From contig NZ_JBGIYY010000024.1 in assembly GCF_041380235.1 (NCBI RefSeq), positions 1-64,000 on the forward strand: DNA of 64,000 bases. Direction: 5' to 3'. The notes beneath the pieces are model-generated. The model had not been told where the DNA came from and made no database searches. It saw nothing but the letters and a program-made list of their open reading frames with translations. This DNA comes from Glaciecola sp041380235. GTDB taxonomy: Bacteria > Pseudomonadota > Gammaproteobacteria > Enterobacterales > Alteromonadaceae. The translations under genes and the position numbers were made by a program. This document shows, piece by piece, positions 8,767 through 17,756 of this stretch (position 1 is the first letter of the stretch; the number at the start of each line of letters is the position of its first letter).

Positions 8767-10515
8767 CTATGATTTTGCTTGCTCGCTAGCAATAAAGTCG
8801 TCGATATTACGCTCTAATATAAATAGTGGTACTGAGCCGTGCGCGAGTACAGCATCATGAAAGGCGCGTAAATCAAACTTATCGCCGAGTGCGTCTTCAG
8901 CTCTTTTGCGTAATTCTTTGATTTTTATTTCCCCGATTTTATAAGACAGCGCTTGTGCTGGCCAGGAGATGTAGCGATCAATTTCAGTGCGTACGTTGTG
9001 CTCGCTGAGTGCGGTATTTTCAAGCATGTAGTTCATGGCTTTGTCACGACTCCAGCCAAATACATGCATGCCGGTATCCACGACGAGCCGACAGGCGCGC
9101 CACATTTCATAGCTTAGACGCCCAAAATTATCATATGGGTCTTCATAAATACCCACTTCTAAGCCCAAAAACTCTGAATACAAACCCCAGCCTTCGCCAA
9201 AGGCTGAAATATAAGTTTTGCGGCGCACGTTTGGTAAGCCTTCAAGCTCTGCTGCCAAAGAAATTTGGAAGTGATGACCTGGCACTGCCTCGTGCAGCGT
9301 TAAAGCTGGAAGGGCGTAAAGTGGACGTTTATCTAGTGCATAGGTATTGACCCAATAGTAGCCAGGCTGGTCATCGCTGCGCGGCGAGATATAGCGACCG
9401 GTAGTGTATTTAGGAGCAATGCTGTCGGGTACCGGCGCGACGCCATAGGGAATACGCGGCATTTTATAAAATAACTGTGGCAGGCGCGCATCCATTTGCT
9501 TTGAGATGTACGAGGCCACCATGATAAGCTCTTTAGCGCTTTTCGCATAAAAGCGCTCGTCAGTACGAAGAAACTGGATAAAAGCGTTGATGTCGCCATC
9601 AAATTCTAGGTCATCCACAATGGTTTGCATTTCGGCTCGAATGCGAGCAACTTCGCTTAAACCAATATCATGAATTTCTTTAGCGCTTAAATCGGTAGTA
9701 GTGTAGTGCTTCATTCGATTATTATAAAAAGCTTCACCATCAGGCCAGTTGGTGGCGGCAATATCAGTTTTGGTATTTACTTTATAATCGTTCACAAAAA
9801 AGTCATAGAAGGCTTGGTAAGTATCTCTCACCGCTTTGACTTTTTGTTCGGCATTGGCGCGTTGCTCATCACTGACTAAACCTTCTTTAGCCTTAGCTAT
9901 TGGGGCATAGAATGGATGTTCTTGAATATTCTCAACAGTATAAGGCGTGATCGTGTCTTCATATCCAATCAATACCACTTGTGGTTGTGAATGCCCTACC
10001 GATAGTCCTTCTTTCATGTACTGCATGTTTAAACGCATGTTTTCTGGGATGGCGTCGAGTAAGTCAAAGTAGCGAGTAAGGTCCTCAGCAGTATTGAGTC
10101 TTGTATTTTCAGGAATGCGTCCAAGGCTGCTATGGAAACCATATTCAGAGGTGATTGGTACTCGGTACTCTTTGAAGGCAAAGTTATCCACATAATTGCG
10201 TAGACGATATTCTTGCATTAAATAGCTAATTTGCTCGGCATCGCTCAAGCTGCCCATATCAATTTGCTTCAATTGCGCTAGATATTCACTAAAGGTATCA
10301 AAGCGAGCCTGCATTGCCGGCATGCTAATATCGGTAAGGCTTGAAGACGGAGTTTTACCTTCAGAGCGAGCCAGACTAGGAAATTGAGAGACTTCATATT
10401 GCCAAATAGAGTCGAGCAAAGTGTTTAGGGTTTTAGAGCTCTCATTTTCAGCTTGCTGTGAGAATGCCAAACTGCTTGTTAAGGTAAGTAATATTAGCGT
10501 CAACCATCTTTTCAT
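8767..10515 (-). CDS. DUF885 family exported metallo-hydrolase
   Basis: The 582-residue protein has a signal peptide (KRWLTLILLTLTSSLAFSQ) and belongs to the DUF885 family, relatives of zinc carboxypeptidases and aminopeptidases. The hallmark HEAVPGHH (about residue 400) supplies the HExxxGH zinc site. EGWGLYSE, about 40 residues later, supplies the third ligand Glu. The usual family length is 550-620, so it appears complete. It probably acts in the periplasm or attached to the envelope, and its natural substrate is not known. The start is a conventional ATG directly followed by Lys-Arg. Confidence 0.88.
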   Translation of the reverse strand: MKRWLTLILLTLTSSLAFSQQAENESSKTLNTLLDSIWQYEVSQFPSLARSEGKTPSSSLTDISMPAMQARFDTFSEYLAQLKQIDMGSLSDAEQISYLMQEYRLRNYVDNFAFKEYRVPITSEYGFHSSLGRIPENTRLNTAEDLTRYFDLLDAIPENMRLNMQYMKEGLSVGHSQPQVVLIGYEDTITPYTVENIQEHPFYAPIAKAKEGLVSDEQRANAEQKVKAVRDTYQAFYDFFVNDYKVNTKTDIAATNWPDGEAFYNNRMKHYTTTDLSAKEIHDIGLSEVARIRAEMQTIVDDLEFDGDINAFIQFLRTDERFYAKSAKELIMVASYISKQMDARLPQLFYKMPRIPYGVAPVPDSIAPKYTTGRYISPRSDDQPGYYWVNTYALDKRPLYALPALTLHEAVPGHHFQISLAAELEGLPNVRRKTYISAFGEGWGLYSEFLGLEVGIYEDPYDNFGRLSYEMWRACRLVVDTGMHVFGWSRDKAMNYMLENTALSEHNVRTEIDRYISWPAQALSYKIGEIKIKELRKRAEDALGDKFDLRAFHDAVLAHGSVPLFILERNIDDFIASEQAKS

Positions 10516-10562
10516 CGTCTCTACCTGTCGTTATTATTTTATGGTCACGCCAATATAAAACT

Positions 10563-10886
10563 TTACTTTTTTGGCGTATAAATAGGTGAATGAAGCGCGG
10601 TCACCTTTTCAGACAGCTGGCTTATTTTGGCGCTGCCCTGTTTCTCTACTAAGTCAATTCGAAGCACGTTGTGCATCGGAATATAGGTTCGTTTCACTTT
10701 CGAAAATTCATCTTTGAGTTTTTCATGAGTCGGATCAAGCACCAATTCAGTATGTTTATCCCATACAAAATCGGCAATTTCTACAAAGCCAAATACCTGG
10801 CTCGATACCAATTCACGTACATACAGTTCGTAACGCTCACCGCTACTGATAAATTGAATGCGATAAATAGCCTGTTGATTACTCAT
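10563..10886 (-). CDS. DUF1820 family protein
   Basis: The product is 107 residues, starting MSNQQAIYRIQFISSGERYELYVREL. This pattern, with FGFVEIADFVWD and YIPMHNVLRIDLVEKQGSAKI, is the complete DUF1820 domain, a small conserved gammaproteobacterial protein of unknown function. I chose the ATG at 10886, with GGAAAG just upstream, over an in-frame GTG three codons earlier. It lies alone between the DUF885 gene and the MBL-fold gene, all in the same direction but with separate gaps. Confidence 0.85.
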   Translation of the reverse strand: MSNQQAIYRIQFISSGERYELYVRELVSSQVFGFVEIADFVWDKHTELVLDPTHEKLKDEFSKVKRTYIPMHNVLRIDLVEKQGSAKISQLSEKVTALHSPIYTPKK

Positions 10887-10957
10887 ACTTTCCACAATAA
10901 TAATATGCTAACGCTTGATTTGCTAGCCGGATACAGATAGCCCATAAGTAAGGCGAA

Positions 10958-12028
10958 TTATTCAAATTTCAAGGTTCGGCTTTCACCAATTGCCATAATA
11001 TCAAACTCTTCTTTATCAATGTCGTATCTTGCGCTTTGCAGACGCAGTTCATTTACCGGCGCCAATGGCATTTCTGCAGTCATCGGGAATGTACCCCAAT
11101 GCATGCCAATAGAATACTGACTGTTGACATCTTTATGCACTTGTAAGGCTTCCTCAGGATTGACGTGATATTGCTGCATGAACCACCGCGGCTCATAGGC
11201 GCCAATCGGAATAATGGCTAAATCAACTTTCTCTAAATATCGTCCAATTTGCTTGAACTGCACATCGTTGTAACCGGTATCTCCGGCAAACCAAATTTTG
11301 CGTTGGTTAATCTCAATAGCCCAACTTGACCACAGTGTTTCGCGTCTATCTGAGGTGCCTCTCGCAGACCAATGTTGGCTCGGCAGTGCATGAATTTTAT
11401 ATCGCTTGGCATGCTCTGAGGTGTCCCACCAGTCCATCTCATGGATGTTTTGCTCCTGTACTCCACTATCTGAGAGAATGGGAATTAAACCGAGGGGAAT
11501 ATAAAACCTTATTGGATCCGACTGTTCAGCGGACTTTAGCGCTAAACGCTCTAAGGTTTCGGTGTCTAGGTGGTCATAGTGATTATGACTTATGATAACA
11601 ATGTCGATGTGAGGTAAGTCGGCATAATCCATGGCATGGCGTACATAGCGTTTTGGTCCAGCAAAAGGTATCGGTGAAGCTCGATCGGTGAAAATAGGGT
11701 CAGTCAATATTGCTAATCCCTCGTACTGCAATAAAAACATAGAGTGACCGAGCCACGTCACCTGCAGTCCATCTTCATGAGTCAGTAAGGCGTCTATATC
11801 CACGTCTTGGATAGGAACATCATCGGCAAATTGTGCGTGATCGGCCCAGTCATCTTCACCTAAAAAGCGCATTCTTAAGAAGTCGAAAAAGCTTTTTTCG
11901 CTATCTTCTATGTATAAATTTCGAAAACCACCTTCGGTATGATGCGCCTTATTATTTGAAACAGGCTTAACAGAGCTCGAGGTGCAGCTAAACACTCCCA
12001 TTATCATAACTAATATTAGTAGCCGCAT
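10958..12028 (-). CDS. MBL-fold hydrolase, lipoprotein (NAPE-PLD/UlaG-like)
   Basis: The product is about 356 residues. The N-terminus MRLLILVMIMGVFSC ends in a lipobox-like VFSC, so it is probably a lipoprotein. The domain starts at VTWLGHSMFLLQYEGLAILTDP, and the metallo-beta-lactamase signature SHNHYDHLD (HxHxDH) supplies the dinuclear metal site. Later conserved pieces are WFAGDTGYND and IGMHWGTFPMT. The overall pattern resembles N-acyl-phosphatidylethanolamine phospholipase D-type MBL proteins, which suggests a lipid or phosphodiester substrate (inference). The start at 12028 was chosen so the signal peptide begins with MRLL. The longer start adds eight charged residues. Confidence 0.83.
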   Translation of the reverse strand: MRLLILVMIMGVFSCTSSSVKPVSNNKAHHTEGGFRNLYIEDSEKSFFDFLRMRFLGEDDWADHAQFADDVPIQDVDIDALLTHEDGLQVTWLGHSMFLLQYEGLAILTDPIFTDRASPIPFAGPKRYVRHAMDYADLPHIDIVIISHNHYDHLDTETLERLALKSAEQSDPIRFYIPLGLIPILSDSGVQEQNIHEMDWWDTSEHAKRYKIHALPSQHWSARGTSDRRETLWSSWAIEINQRKIWFAGDTGYNDVQFKQIGRYLEKVDLAIIPIGAYEPRWFMQQYHVNPEEALQVHKDVNSQYSIGMHWGTFPMTAEMPLAPVNELRLQSARYDIDKEEFDIMAIGESRTLKFE

Positions 12029-12082
12029 CGCTGTCTCTTTATCTATTAGCATTAGCGCGCTTGGCTAATGTCCATGGTTTGT

Positions 12083-12652
12083 TTACGCAGATAGGTCAAA
12101 TATAGATTCAATCAAAAGCGAAACGTCTTCATTGCCCTGCACGATATGATTAGACACAGCAAAACCTTGCGCTAGGCAGGTTAATTTTAAAGCCTGCTGT
12201 TCAACTTTGATGGTCATTGGTATTAGTCGATGTTGCTGTGCACGCTCTAATAGACCAATAAACTCCAACTGTAGCTGATCGTAAAACCAGCGAGCGTGAT
12301 GTTGGATTGCGCTGTTTTCACTGCCCATCTCGATGATGAGCTTGGTAAGCAGGCAGCCTTTTGTATGAATTAACTGCTGATAACGTTTAAAGTATTCCTG
12401 AATACAAGTTTGCGCGTTTTCAGACTCATGTAAATATTGATTTAGTGGCAGTAAATGCGCTTGTAAATAATGATTGAGTAGTGCCTCGAAGAAGTCTTCT
12501 TTATTGTTAAAGTGCATATAGAAGGCACGTCGATTAAACTGCGTTTTTGCAATTAGATTCGCCATAGAGCAACCGCGATATCCTTGCTTAATCACCAGTG
12601 GTAAGGCTCGTTCTAGTACACGCTCTAGTTGATATTTGGGTTGTTGTGGCAT
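12083..12652 (-). CDS. TetR/AcrR family transcriptional regulator
   Basis: The 189-residue protein has an N-terminal TetR helix-turn-helix: ALPLVIKQGYRGCSMANLIAKTQFNRRAFYMHFNNKEDFFEALL matches the 'F..kG..~~S..~Ia...g.~...~Y.hF.~Ke~l' pattern. The C-terminal ligand-binding half is helical and not assignable. It sits 54 bases upstream of the MBL-fold lipoprotein gene in the same orientation, so it may control that gene or itself. The effector is unknown. Confidence 0.85.
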   Translation of the reverse strand: MPQQPKYQLERVLERALPLVIKQGYRGCSMANLIAKTQFNRRAFYMHFNNKEDFFEALLNHYLQAHLLPLNQYLHESENAQTCIQEYFKRYQQLIHTKGCLLTKLIIEMGSENSAIQHHARWFYDQLQLEFIGLLERAQQHRLIPMTIKVEQQALKLTCLAQGFAVSNHIVQGNEDVSLLIESIFDLSA

Positions 12653-12818
12653 GTAAAAGCAGTCTAATATATTGAGAATATATGTTCTTATAACGTATGT
12701 TGTTGATTATGGCAAGAGCTCAAGGGCTGGGCTGAACCGTTATCTGTATTTGATCAACACATTAGCGGGTTCTTTTTAACTGAGAGGCAAATTAAGACGC
12801 TATTGCCTACATAGCAAA

Positions 12819-12844
12819 ACGCCGATAATTTGATTTACCGGCGT
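12819..12844 (-). terminator. Hairpin terminator downstream of slmA
   Basis: On the minus strand ACGCCGGTAA pairs with TTATCGGCGT around a short A/T loop and is followed by TTTTGC. It lies about 60 bases after the slmA stop. Confidence 0.65.
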
Positions 12845-12902
12845 CTTTAGTAGATGGCTCAACAGCAAATTAGCATAGCTAGCCAAGCTAGCTTAAATTA
12901 AG

Positions 12903-13490
12903 CTACAAATAAGAGGCTTTGATATGCGCCCAGTGCTCATTAAACTGCTGAGTCGGACGGCGTTGAAACTGACTGCGAACGTATTGGTTAATTTTTCCGT
13001 CAACAAAACAAATTAACATATTGGCGACTAATGCTTCGTCTACCTGCAAAGACTTAGATTCGCGGAGTTTTCGCTCACGTAAAACTTGCTTTAACTGCAC
13101 TTCAAGACGATCAAACAGTTGTGCAATGCGTTCGCGCAATCTTTCTTGCTCTCCCATTAAGGCATCACCGTTCAAAATACGTGTTATGCCCGGGTTTTTT
13201 TCTGCAAAACCCAATAGTAGATGCAATATCAACTGACAGCGATTAGCGGCGTCTTTTTCTTCGCTAATAATTTTATTGATGCGCGAAAACAAGGTTTCTT
13301 CAATAAATTCGATTAGCCCTTCGAACATTCTCGCCTTAGAGGGAAAGTGTCGATAAAGAGCGGCTTCTGATACGCCAACTTCTTCTGCTAGTTTTGCGGT
13401 CGTAATGCGCTGGCCGTGATGCGTTTCAAGCATTCCAGCCAATGATTGCAAAATCTGTGCTTTTCTATTTGGTTTTTTCGCTGCAGGCAT
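12903..13490 (-). CDS. slmA: Nucleoid occlusion factor SlmA
   Basis: The 195-residue TetR-family protein binds SlmA sites on the chromosome and blocks FtsZ ring assembly over the nucleoid. The N-terminus KKPNRKAQILQSLAGMLE, the HTH ITTAKLAEEVGVSEAALYRHFPSKARMFEGLIEFIE and the GFAEKNPGITRILNGDALMGEQERLRERIAQ segment are characteristic of SlmA rather than of a ligand-sensing TetR. Length and context (directly downstream of coaBC, 12-base gap) match the usual gammaproteobacterial layout. Confidence 0.95.
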   Translation of the reverse strand: MPAAKKPNRKAQILQSLAGMLETHHGQRITTAKLAEEVGVSEAALYRHFPSKARMFEGLIEFIEETLFSRINKIISEEKDAANRCQLILHLLLGFAEKNPGITRILNGDALMGEQERLRERIAQLFDRLEVQLKQVLRERKLRESKSLQVDEALVANMLICFVDGKINQYVRSQFQRRPTQQFNEHWAHIKASYL

Positions 13491-13502
13491 TTTGTTTTCA
13501 TC

Positions 13503-14732
13503 TTACTTATTCTGTGTTCGGGTATACTCAGCATGCACAACCGTTAGTAGCTCAAGTGCGAGTGAGTTCTTACTAGCCGGTGCTAGTTTCTGAGTATGTT
13601 CTTTTGTAATTACGATTAATGCATTTCGATCGGAATTAAAGCCTAGGCCAGGCACCGACACATCATTTGCAGCAATCATATTAAGCTGTTTTTTTTCTAG
13701 TTTTGCGCGTGCGTAGGCTTCTACATCGTGAGTTTCAGCAGCAAATCCGACGGTAAACGGGGGATTATCTCTTTGCGCAACGGTCTTAAGAATATCAGGG
13801 TTTTGCATAAATGTAAGTGAAAGTTCAGCCCCGTGCTTTTTTAATTTGTGCGTATTCTCACTTGCAATACGGTAATCGGCCACAGCCGCGCATGCAATAA
13901 AAATATCTTGAGTCGCAATGTCTTGTTCAACCGCGTCAAGCATATCTTGCGCACTTACCACGTCATGACGGGTTATATTTACAGGTGTATCTTGGTTGAC
14001 TGGCCCTGCGATTAAGGTCACTTTTGCACCTAATGATTGCGCTGCTCTAGCGATTGCAAAGCCCATTTTCCCTGAGCTGTGATTAGAGATATATCTTACT
14101 GGATCGATCGCCTCGCGAGTGGGGCCTGCGGTGATCATGATACGTTTACCGGCGAAAGGCTTAGGAGAGCCAGCAGACTCCATATTGATCGCAACAAAGC
14201 TACAAATAGCCTCTACAATTTCTTCTGGCTCCAGCATGCGACCATAACCCACATCACCACAGGCTTGTTCGCCTGCTGCTGGGCCTAGTTGGACTACGCC
14301 GCGATCGAGCAATGTCTGTAAGTTTGCTAAGGTAGCTTGGGCTGCCCACATTTGTTGATTCATGGCTGGCGCAATTAAAATCGGCGCTGGTGTTGCCAGC
14401 GCTAAGGTAGATAATAAGTCATCCGCAAGACCATGGGCCAACTTTGCCATACAGTTTGCTGTGGCAGGTGCAATTACAAAAATATCCGCCCAACGTGCGA
14501 GTTCGATATGACCCATGCCGGCTTCAGCATCTTCATCGAGCAAATGGCTGCTTACCTTTTCTCCAGACACTGCCTGCAAAGATAGACTCGATACAAAATG
14601 GGTAGCCGATGCCGTTAATACGACCCTAACATTGGCGCCTTGCGCTTTGAGTTTGCGCACCAAATCGGGTGTTTTGTAAGCAGCAATACCGCCACTAATA
14701 CCTACTAATACATTCTTTTGTTCAAGTTGCAT
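13503..14732 (-). CDS. coaBC: Bifunctional CoaBC: phosphopantothenoylcysteine synthetase/decarboxylase
   Basis: The 409-residue protein carries out the second and third steps of coenzyme A synthesis. The N-terminal CoaC flavoprotein part shows GISGGIAAYKTPDLVRKL and the substrate-binding APAMNQQMW. The CoaB part begins near KRIMITAGPTREAIDPVRYISNHSSGKMG and includes the downstream LKKHG motif. I chose MQLEQKNVLVGISGG (ATG at 14732) as start because the family begins there. A longer reading adds 21 residues with no family support. It is divergent from radC and followed by slmA. Confidence 0.95.
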   Translation of the reverse strand: MQLEQKNVLVGISGGIAAYKTPDLVRKLKAQGANVRVVLTASATHFVSSLSLQAVSGEKVSSHLLDEDAEAGMGHIELARWADIFVIAPATANCMAKLAHGLADDLLSTLALATPAPILIAPAMNQQMWAAQATLANLQTLLDRGVVQLGPAAGEQACGDVGYGRMLEPEEIVEAICSFVAINMESAGSPKPFAGKRIMITAGPTREAIDPVRYISNHSSGKMGFAIARAAQSLGAKVTLIAGPVNQDTPVNITRHDVVSAQDMLDAVEQDIATQDIFIACAAVADYRIASENTHKLKKHGAELSLTFMQNPDILKTVAQRDNPPFTVGFAAETHDVEAYARAKLEKKQLNMIAANDVSVPGLGFNSDRNALIVITKEHTQKLAPASKNSLALELLTVVHAEYTRTQNK

Positions 14733-14839
14733 ATTGGTCCTAATCGGGTACAAAATAGGGTCATACGTTTGCAGATACATTCGCGTTGTTGACATATATC
14801 TGTGCTGTTATTAAAACATTGTTATCCAAGGATGGGAAC

Positions 14840-15514
14840 ATGAAAATATTAGACTGGCCGGAACAAGAGCGCCCCAGAGAAAAGCTTCTTCATTTTGGTG
14901 CGCATACCCTAAGTGACGCTGAACTGTTGGCCATTTTTTTGCAAACGGGCCTCAAAGGGCAAAATGCAGTGCAGCTTGCTACTGCGGCCTTGCAAACTCA
15001 CGGTTCGCTTAGAGCGTTGTTACAGGCGCCTCGCCGCAAGCTGCTCGCAACTGCCGGTTTTGGTGCCGCAAAATATGCAATGTTGCAAGCCAGTATCGAG
15101 TTACAAAAGCGGAATTTAACTGAGTTGATGGTACGTGAGCGCAGTTTTTTGCATGCCGATGATGCTTCGTCTTATCTAATTTCTCAGCTGCGTGATAAGC
15201 AGCGTGAGGTGTTTTCCATGTTAATGCTTGATTCGCAGCATCAGCTAATTGCTTACCGAGAGATGTTTCAAGGCACTATTAATAGCGCAGCAGTCTACCC
15301 AAGAGAGTTGGTCAAACAAGCTATGGATGACAACGCTGCAGCGGTAATTTTAGCCCACAACCATCCTAGCGGACGTCCTGAGCCAAGTCAGTCTGATATC
15401 AACATTACACAAAAAATTAAACAAGCGATGGCCTTAGTTGACGTCATGGTACTCGATCATTTTGTGATTGGTGATGGCAATGCGGTGTCATTTGCACAAC
15501 GAGGTTTGCTGTGA
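14840..15514 (+). CDS. radC: RadC family JAB-domain protein
   Basis: The 224-residue product shows the RadC layout: an N-terminal helix-hairpin-helix region (REKLLHFGAHTLSDAELLAIFLQTG) and a C-terminal JAB1/MPN-type metal site. The site reads HNHPSGRPEPSQSD (H-x-H-x10-D), with the upstream conserved Glu in YREMFQGTINSAAVYPREL. The historical link to repair is weak, and the biochemical role is unsettled. The start at MKILDWPEQERPREK is set by AAGGATGGG upstream. It is divergent from coaBC and upstream of rpmB-rpmG, the classical chromosomal position, so this is not a mobile-element radC. Confidence 0.93.
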   Translation: MKILDWPEQERPREKLLHFGAHTLSDAELLAIFLQTGLKGQNAVQLATAALQTHGSLRALLQAPRRKLLATAGFGAAKYAMLQASIELQKRNLTELMVRERSFLHADDASSYLISQLRDKQREVFSMLMLDSQHQLIAYREMFQGTINSAAVYPRELVKQAMDDNAAAVILAHNHPSGRPEPSQSDINITQKIKQAMALVDVMVLDHFVIGDGNAVSFAQRGLL

Positions 15515-15638
15515 GAAATATTGCAAGATGACGAGATATTTATTAGCGCTGTAGATGCATAAGCGTGTTAAAATTCAACGCGATTTTAGCCAAAAGCCCT
15601 TCAATACACAAAAAGATCCCCTTTAAGGTGATTTTTAG

Positions 15639-15667
15639 TTGTATTTTTAAGGTGGTTACTGTATAAA
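15639..15667 (+). promoter_or_regulatory. Sigma70 promoter of rpmB-rpmG
   Basis: TTGTAT (15639-15644) and TATAAA (15662-15667) are separated by 17 bases, followed by a GC-rich stretch. It lies about 80 bases before the rpmB start. Confidence 0.65.
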
Positions 15668-15749
15668 ATGCGCCCTCTTAATTAATCGCGTTACACAGCA
15701 ATTTGCTTTGCTGTAGTTAAACGGCAAACAAGTTGTTTTGGAGACAAAC

Positions 15750-15986
15750 ATGTCTAAAATATGTGCAGTTACAGGTAAGCGTCCTGCAGTGGGTAACAAC
15801 CGCTCTCACGCTAGAAACGCGACGCGTCGTCGTTTTTTACCAAACCTACATACACACCGTTTTTGGGTTGAAAGCGAAAATCGGTTTGTTAAGTTACGTC
15901 TTACCGCTAAAGGTATGCGTATTATCGATAAGAAGGGAATTGATGCAGTATTAACTGACATCCGTGCCCGTGGTGAGAAAATCTAA
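15750..15986 (+). CDS. rpmB: 50S ribosomal protein L28
   Basis: The 78-residue product starts MSKICAVTGKRPAVGNNRSHARNATRRRFLPNLH, the diagnostic N-terminus of L28, with LRLTAKGMRIIDKKGI near the C-terminus. It is a structural protein of the large ribosomal subunit. The start at 15750 follows GGAGAC and gives the canonical E. coli-type length. An upstream in-frame extension of four codons is not supported. It forms an operon with rpmG. Confidence 0.97.
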   Translation: MSKICAVTGKRPAVGNNRSHARNATRRRFLPNLHTHRFWVESENRFVKLRLTAKGMRIIDKKGIDAVLTDIRARGEKI

Positions 15987-16021
15987 GACCTTTTCTAAGG
16001 CCTCTTTTAAGGAAAGTTATC

Positions 16022-16177
16022 ATGCGTGATAAAATCAAATTAGTATCATCTGCTGGAACTGGTTTTTACTACACCACAGACAAGAACAAGCGTAATATGC
16101 CTGGCAAAATGGAGATCAAAAAATACGATCCTAAAATTCGCCAACACGTTATGTTCAAGGAAGCGAAAATCAAGTAA
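16022..16177 (+). CDS. rpmG: 50S ribosomal protein L33
   Basis: The frame begins MRDKIKLVSSAGTGFYYTTD and ends MFKEAKIK, giving 51 residues. This is L33, with the KNKRNMPGKMEIKKYDP core. It lacks the zinc-binding CxxC pairs of the other L33 type. It follows rpmB by 35 bases with AAGGAAAG as ribosome binding site and is closed by a hairpin terminator. Confidence 0.97.
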   Translation: MRDKIKLVSSAGTGFYYTTDKNKRNMPGKMEIKKYDPKIRQHVMFKEAKIK

Positions 16178-16226
16178 GACCTATTAAGGTCTTCGCTCAA
16201 GTAATTGAGCGGATAATGTCTCCATT

Positions 16227-16252
16227 AAAACTCAGCTTTGGCTGAGTTTTTT
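16227..16252 (+). terminator. Rho-independent terminator of rpmB-rpmG
   Basis: AAAACTCAGC (16227-16236), loop TTTG, GCTGAGTTTT (16241-16250) plus further T residues form a textbook terminator. A smaller hairpin, CGCTCA...TGAGCG, precedes it at 16195-16212. Confidence 0.92.
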
Positions 16253-16376
16253 GCTTTTAGCGATACGACCTTTCATGTAGCTATTAATTCCTCAGCGCAA
16301 GATGATACATAGACCCTTGTTGTCTATATGCGCTAATATATTGTTTTACTATGCCATTGAATAAAAAGGTGGGGAG

Positions 16377-16859
16377 ATGCTAAGGCTGTCACAAAAGGCT
16401 TGGAATAATGTTTTAATATTTTCTATGCTGATTCTAATTGCCATTTTTAATTATGATCGATTGTTTCCTAGCAACGAAAGTGGCGTGCAGGCAGTGGTAG
16501 CAGATACTGAATTTATTCTCAGCATGCAAATCAATCAGCTCAACTTTGAACGCATAGGAACCGGTTGGCGAGTAAGTGCGCCAAGTGCAGATGATATTCC
16601 CAATATGCAAAGTGAAGACATTGATGCCTTAGTTAACCAGTGGCAGCGCGCTTCATTAAGACCGTCGAGCAGTTTTTTACCCGCGGAGGTCACGGCCTCA
16701 CCTGAGTATATTGTCAGCATTTGGGTTGCAGGGCAAAAAAACGCCAAAGTACTTGGCTTGTTGCAGTCTGAAAACACCGCTTATGTGATCTACGATGGTG
16801 ATCTTTACCTGCTAGATTTTCCTAATCTTAATCAACTGTTGCCCCCTGAGCGCCAATAA
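16377..16859 (+). CDS. Membrane-anchored protein of unknown function upstream of mutM
   Basis: I do not recognise a family. The 160-residue product has one N-terminal membrane segment (NNVLIFSMLILIAIFNY, about residues 10-27) and then an exported domain with a WRV..P and IWVAGQKNAKVLGLLQSENTAYVIYDGDLYLLDFPN pattern, rich in beta strands. It lies 24 bases upstream of mutM in the same direction. Conserved small proteins in this position occur in Alteromonadales, but no role is known to me. Confidence 0.75.
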   Translation: MLRLSQKAWNNVLIFSMLILIAIFNYDRLFPSNESGVQAVVADTEFILSMQINQLNFERIGTGWRVSAPSADDIPNMQSEDIDALVNQWQRASLRPSSSFLPAEVTASPEYIVSIWVAGQKNAKVLGLLQSENTAYVIYDGDLYLLDFPNLNQLLPPERQ

Positions 16860-16883
16860 TTTATACAAGCGATACCTAATACT

Positions 16884-17696
16884 ATGCCAGAGTTACCTGA
16901 AGTCGAAGTGACCCGTTTGGGCATTGCCCCATATCTTGAAGGGCAAAGCATCAAAAAAATACATGTGTATCAAAAACAAATGCGTTGGCCAATTCCTGAT
17001 GACGTTCATCTGGCTCAAGGAAAAACAGTGCTCAGCGTTACGCGTCGCGCAAAGTATTTATTTGTAAATACCGATGTAGGCGCCTTAGTTTTGCATCTGG
17101 GTATGTCGGGTAAAATGCGTGTGGTAGACGCTGATCTTGCGCGTAAAAAGCACGATCATCTTGAGATTGAATTAAATTCGGGCAAAAAGTTAGTGCTCAA
17201 CGACGCTCGCAGATTTGGCAGTTGTTTGTGGCAAGGGCTTAACGACGAACCTTTAATGCTGCTAAGAAGATTAGGACCAGAGCCGCTCACCGATGCCTTT
17301 GGGCCAGAGCGCATGTTCGATATGTCGCGCGGGCGGCAAGTACCGGTAAAAGCCTTTATTATGGATAATTCGGTTGTAGTAGGGGTCGGTAATATTTACG
17401 CGAACGAATCTTTGTTTCGTTCGGGTATCGATCCACGGCGAGCCGCGGGAAAGGTCAGTAAAGCAAGATATGCAACGCTGACCGACAATATTAAAATTGT
17501 ATTGGCAAAGGCGATAGAGCAGGGCGGAACGACTTTACGCGACTTTGCGCAAGCCGACGGTAATCCAGGCTATTTTGCACAGCATCTAAATGTGTATGGT
17601 CGCACTGGTGAGCCATGTGATGTGTGTAATACACCGATTCGAAATAAAGTAATAGGCCAACGCAACACGTTTTTTTGTATCAAATGCCAAAAGTAG
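16884..17696 (+). CDS. mutM: Formamidopyrimidine-DNA glycosylase (Fpg/MutM)
   Basis: The 270-residue bifunctional glycosylase/AP lyase removes 8-oxoguanine and formamidopyrimidines. After Met removal the mature N-terminal Pro (PELPEVEV) is the Schiff-base nucleophile and the next Glu is catalytic. Other hallmarks are the H2TH region (VVVGVGNIYANESLFRSGIDP) and the C-terminal zinc finger CDVCNTPI...FFCIKCQK (C-x2-C-x16-C-x2-C). The length is normal. It is followed by a hairpin and the convergent coaD. Confidence 0.97.
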   Translation: MPELPEVEVTRLGIAPYLEGQSIKKIHVYQKQMRWPIPDDVHLAQGKTVLSVTRRAKYLFVNTDVGALVLHLGMSGKMRVVDADLARKKHDHLEIELNSGKKLVLNDARRFGSCLWQGLNDEPLMLLRRLGPEPLTDAFGPERMFDMSRGRQVPVKAFIMDNSVVVGVGNIYANESLFRSGIDPRRAAGKVSKARYATLTDNIKIVLAKAIEQGGTTLRDFAQADGNPGYFAQHLNVYGRTGEPCDVCNTPIRNKVIGQRNTFFCIKCQK

Positions 17697-17703
17697 TGTT
17701 TCG

Positions 17704-17733
17704 CACATCAGCAATCTTAGCGATGCTGATGTG
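17704..17733. terminator. Bidirectional hairpin between mutM and coaD
   Basis: CACATCAGCA (17704-17713) pairs perfectly with TGCTGATGTG (17724-17733) around 10 bases. It separates two convergent genes. The T tract is short (TCT), so termination strength is uncertain. Confidence 0.65.
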
Positions 17734-17756
17734 TCTAACGACATTGAACGGTTGAT

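Noticed and set aside
14840..15514. radC as a mark of a mobile island
   Set aside because: It is in its classical chromosomal place between coaBC and rpmB, with normal neighbours.
15733..15954. 73-codon frame overlapping rpmB in another frame
   Set aside because: rpmB is certain here. The overlapping frame has no family match or start signal.
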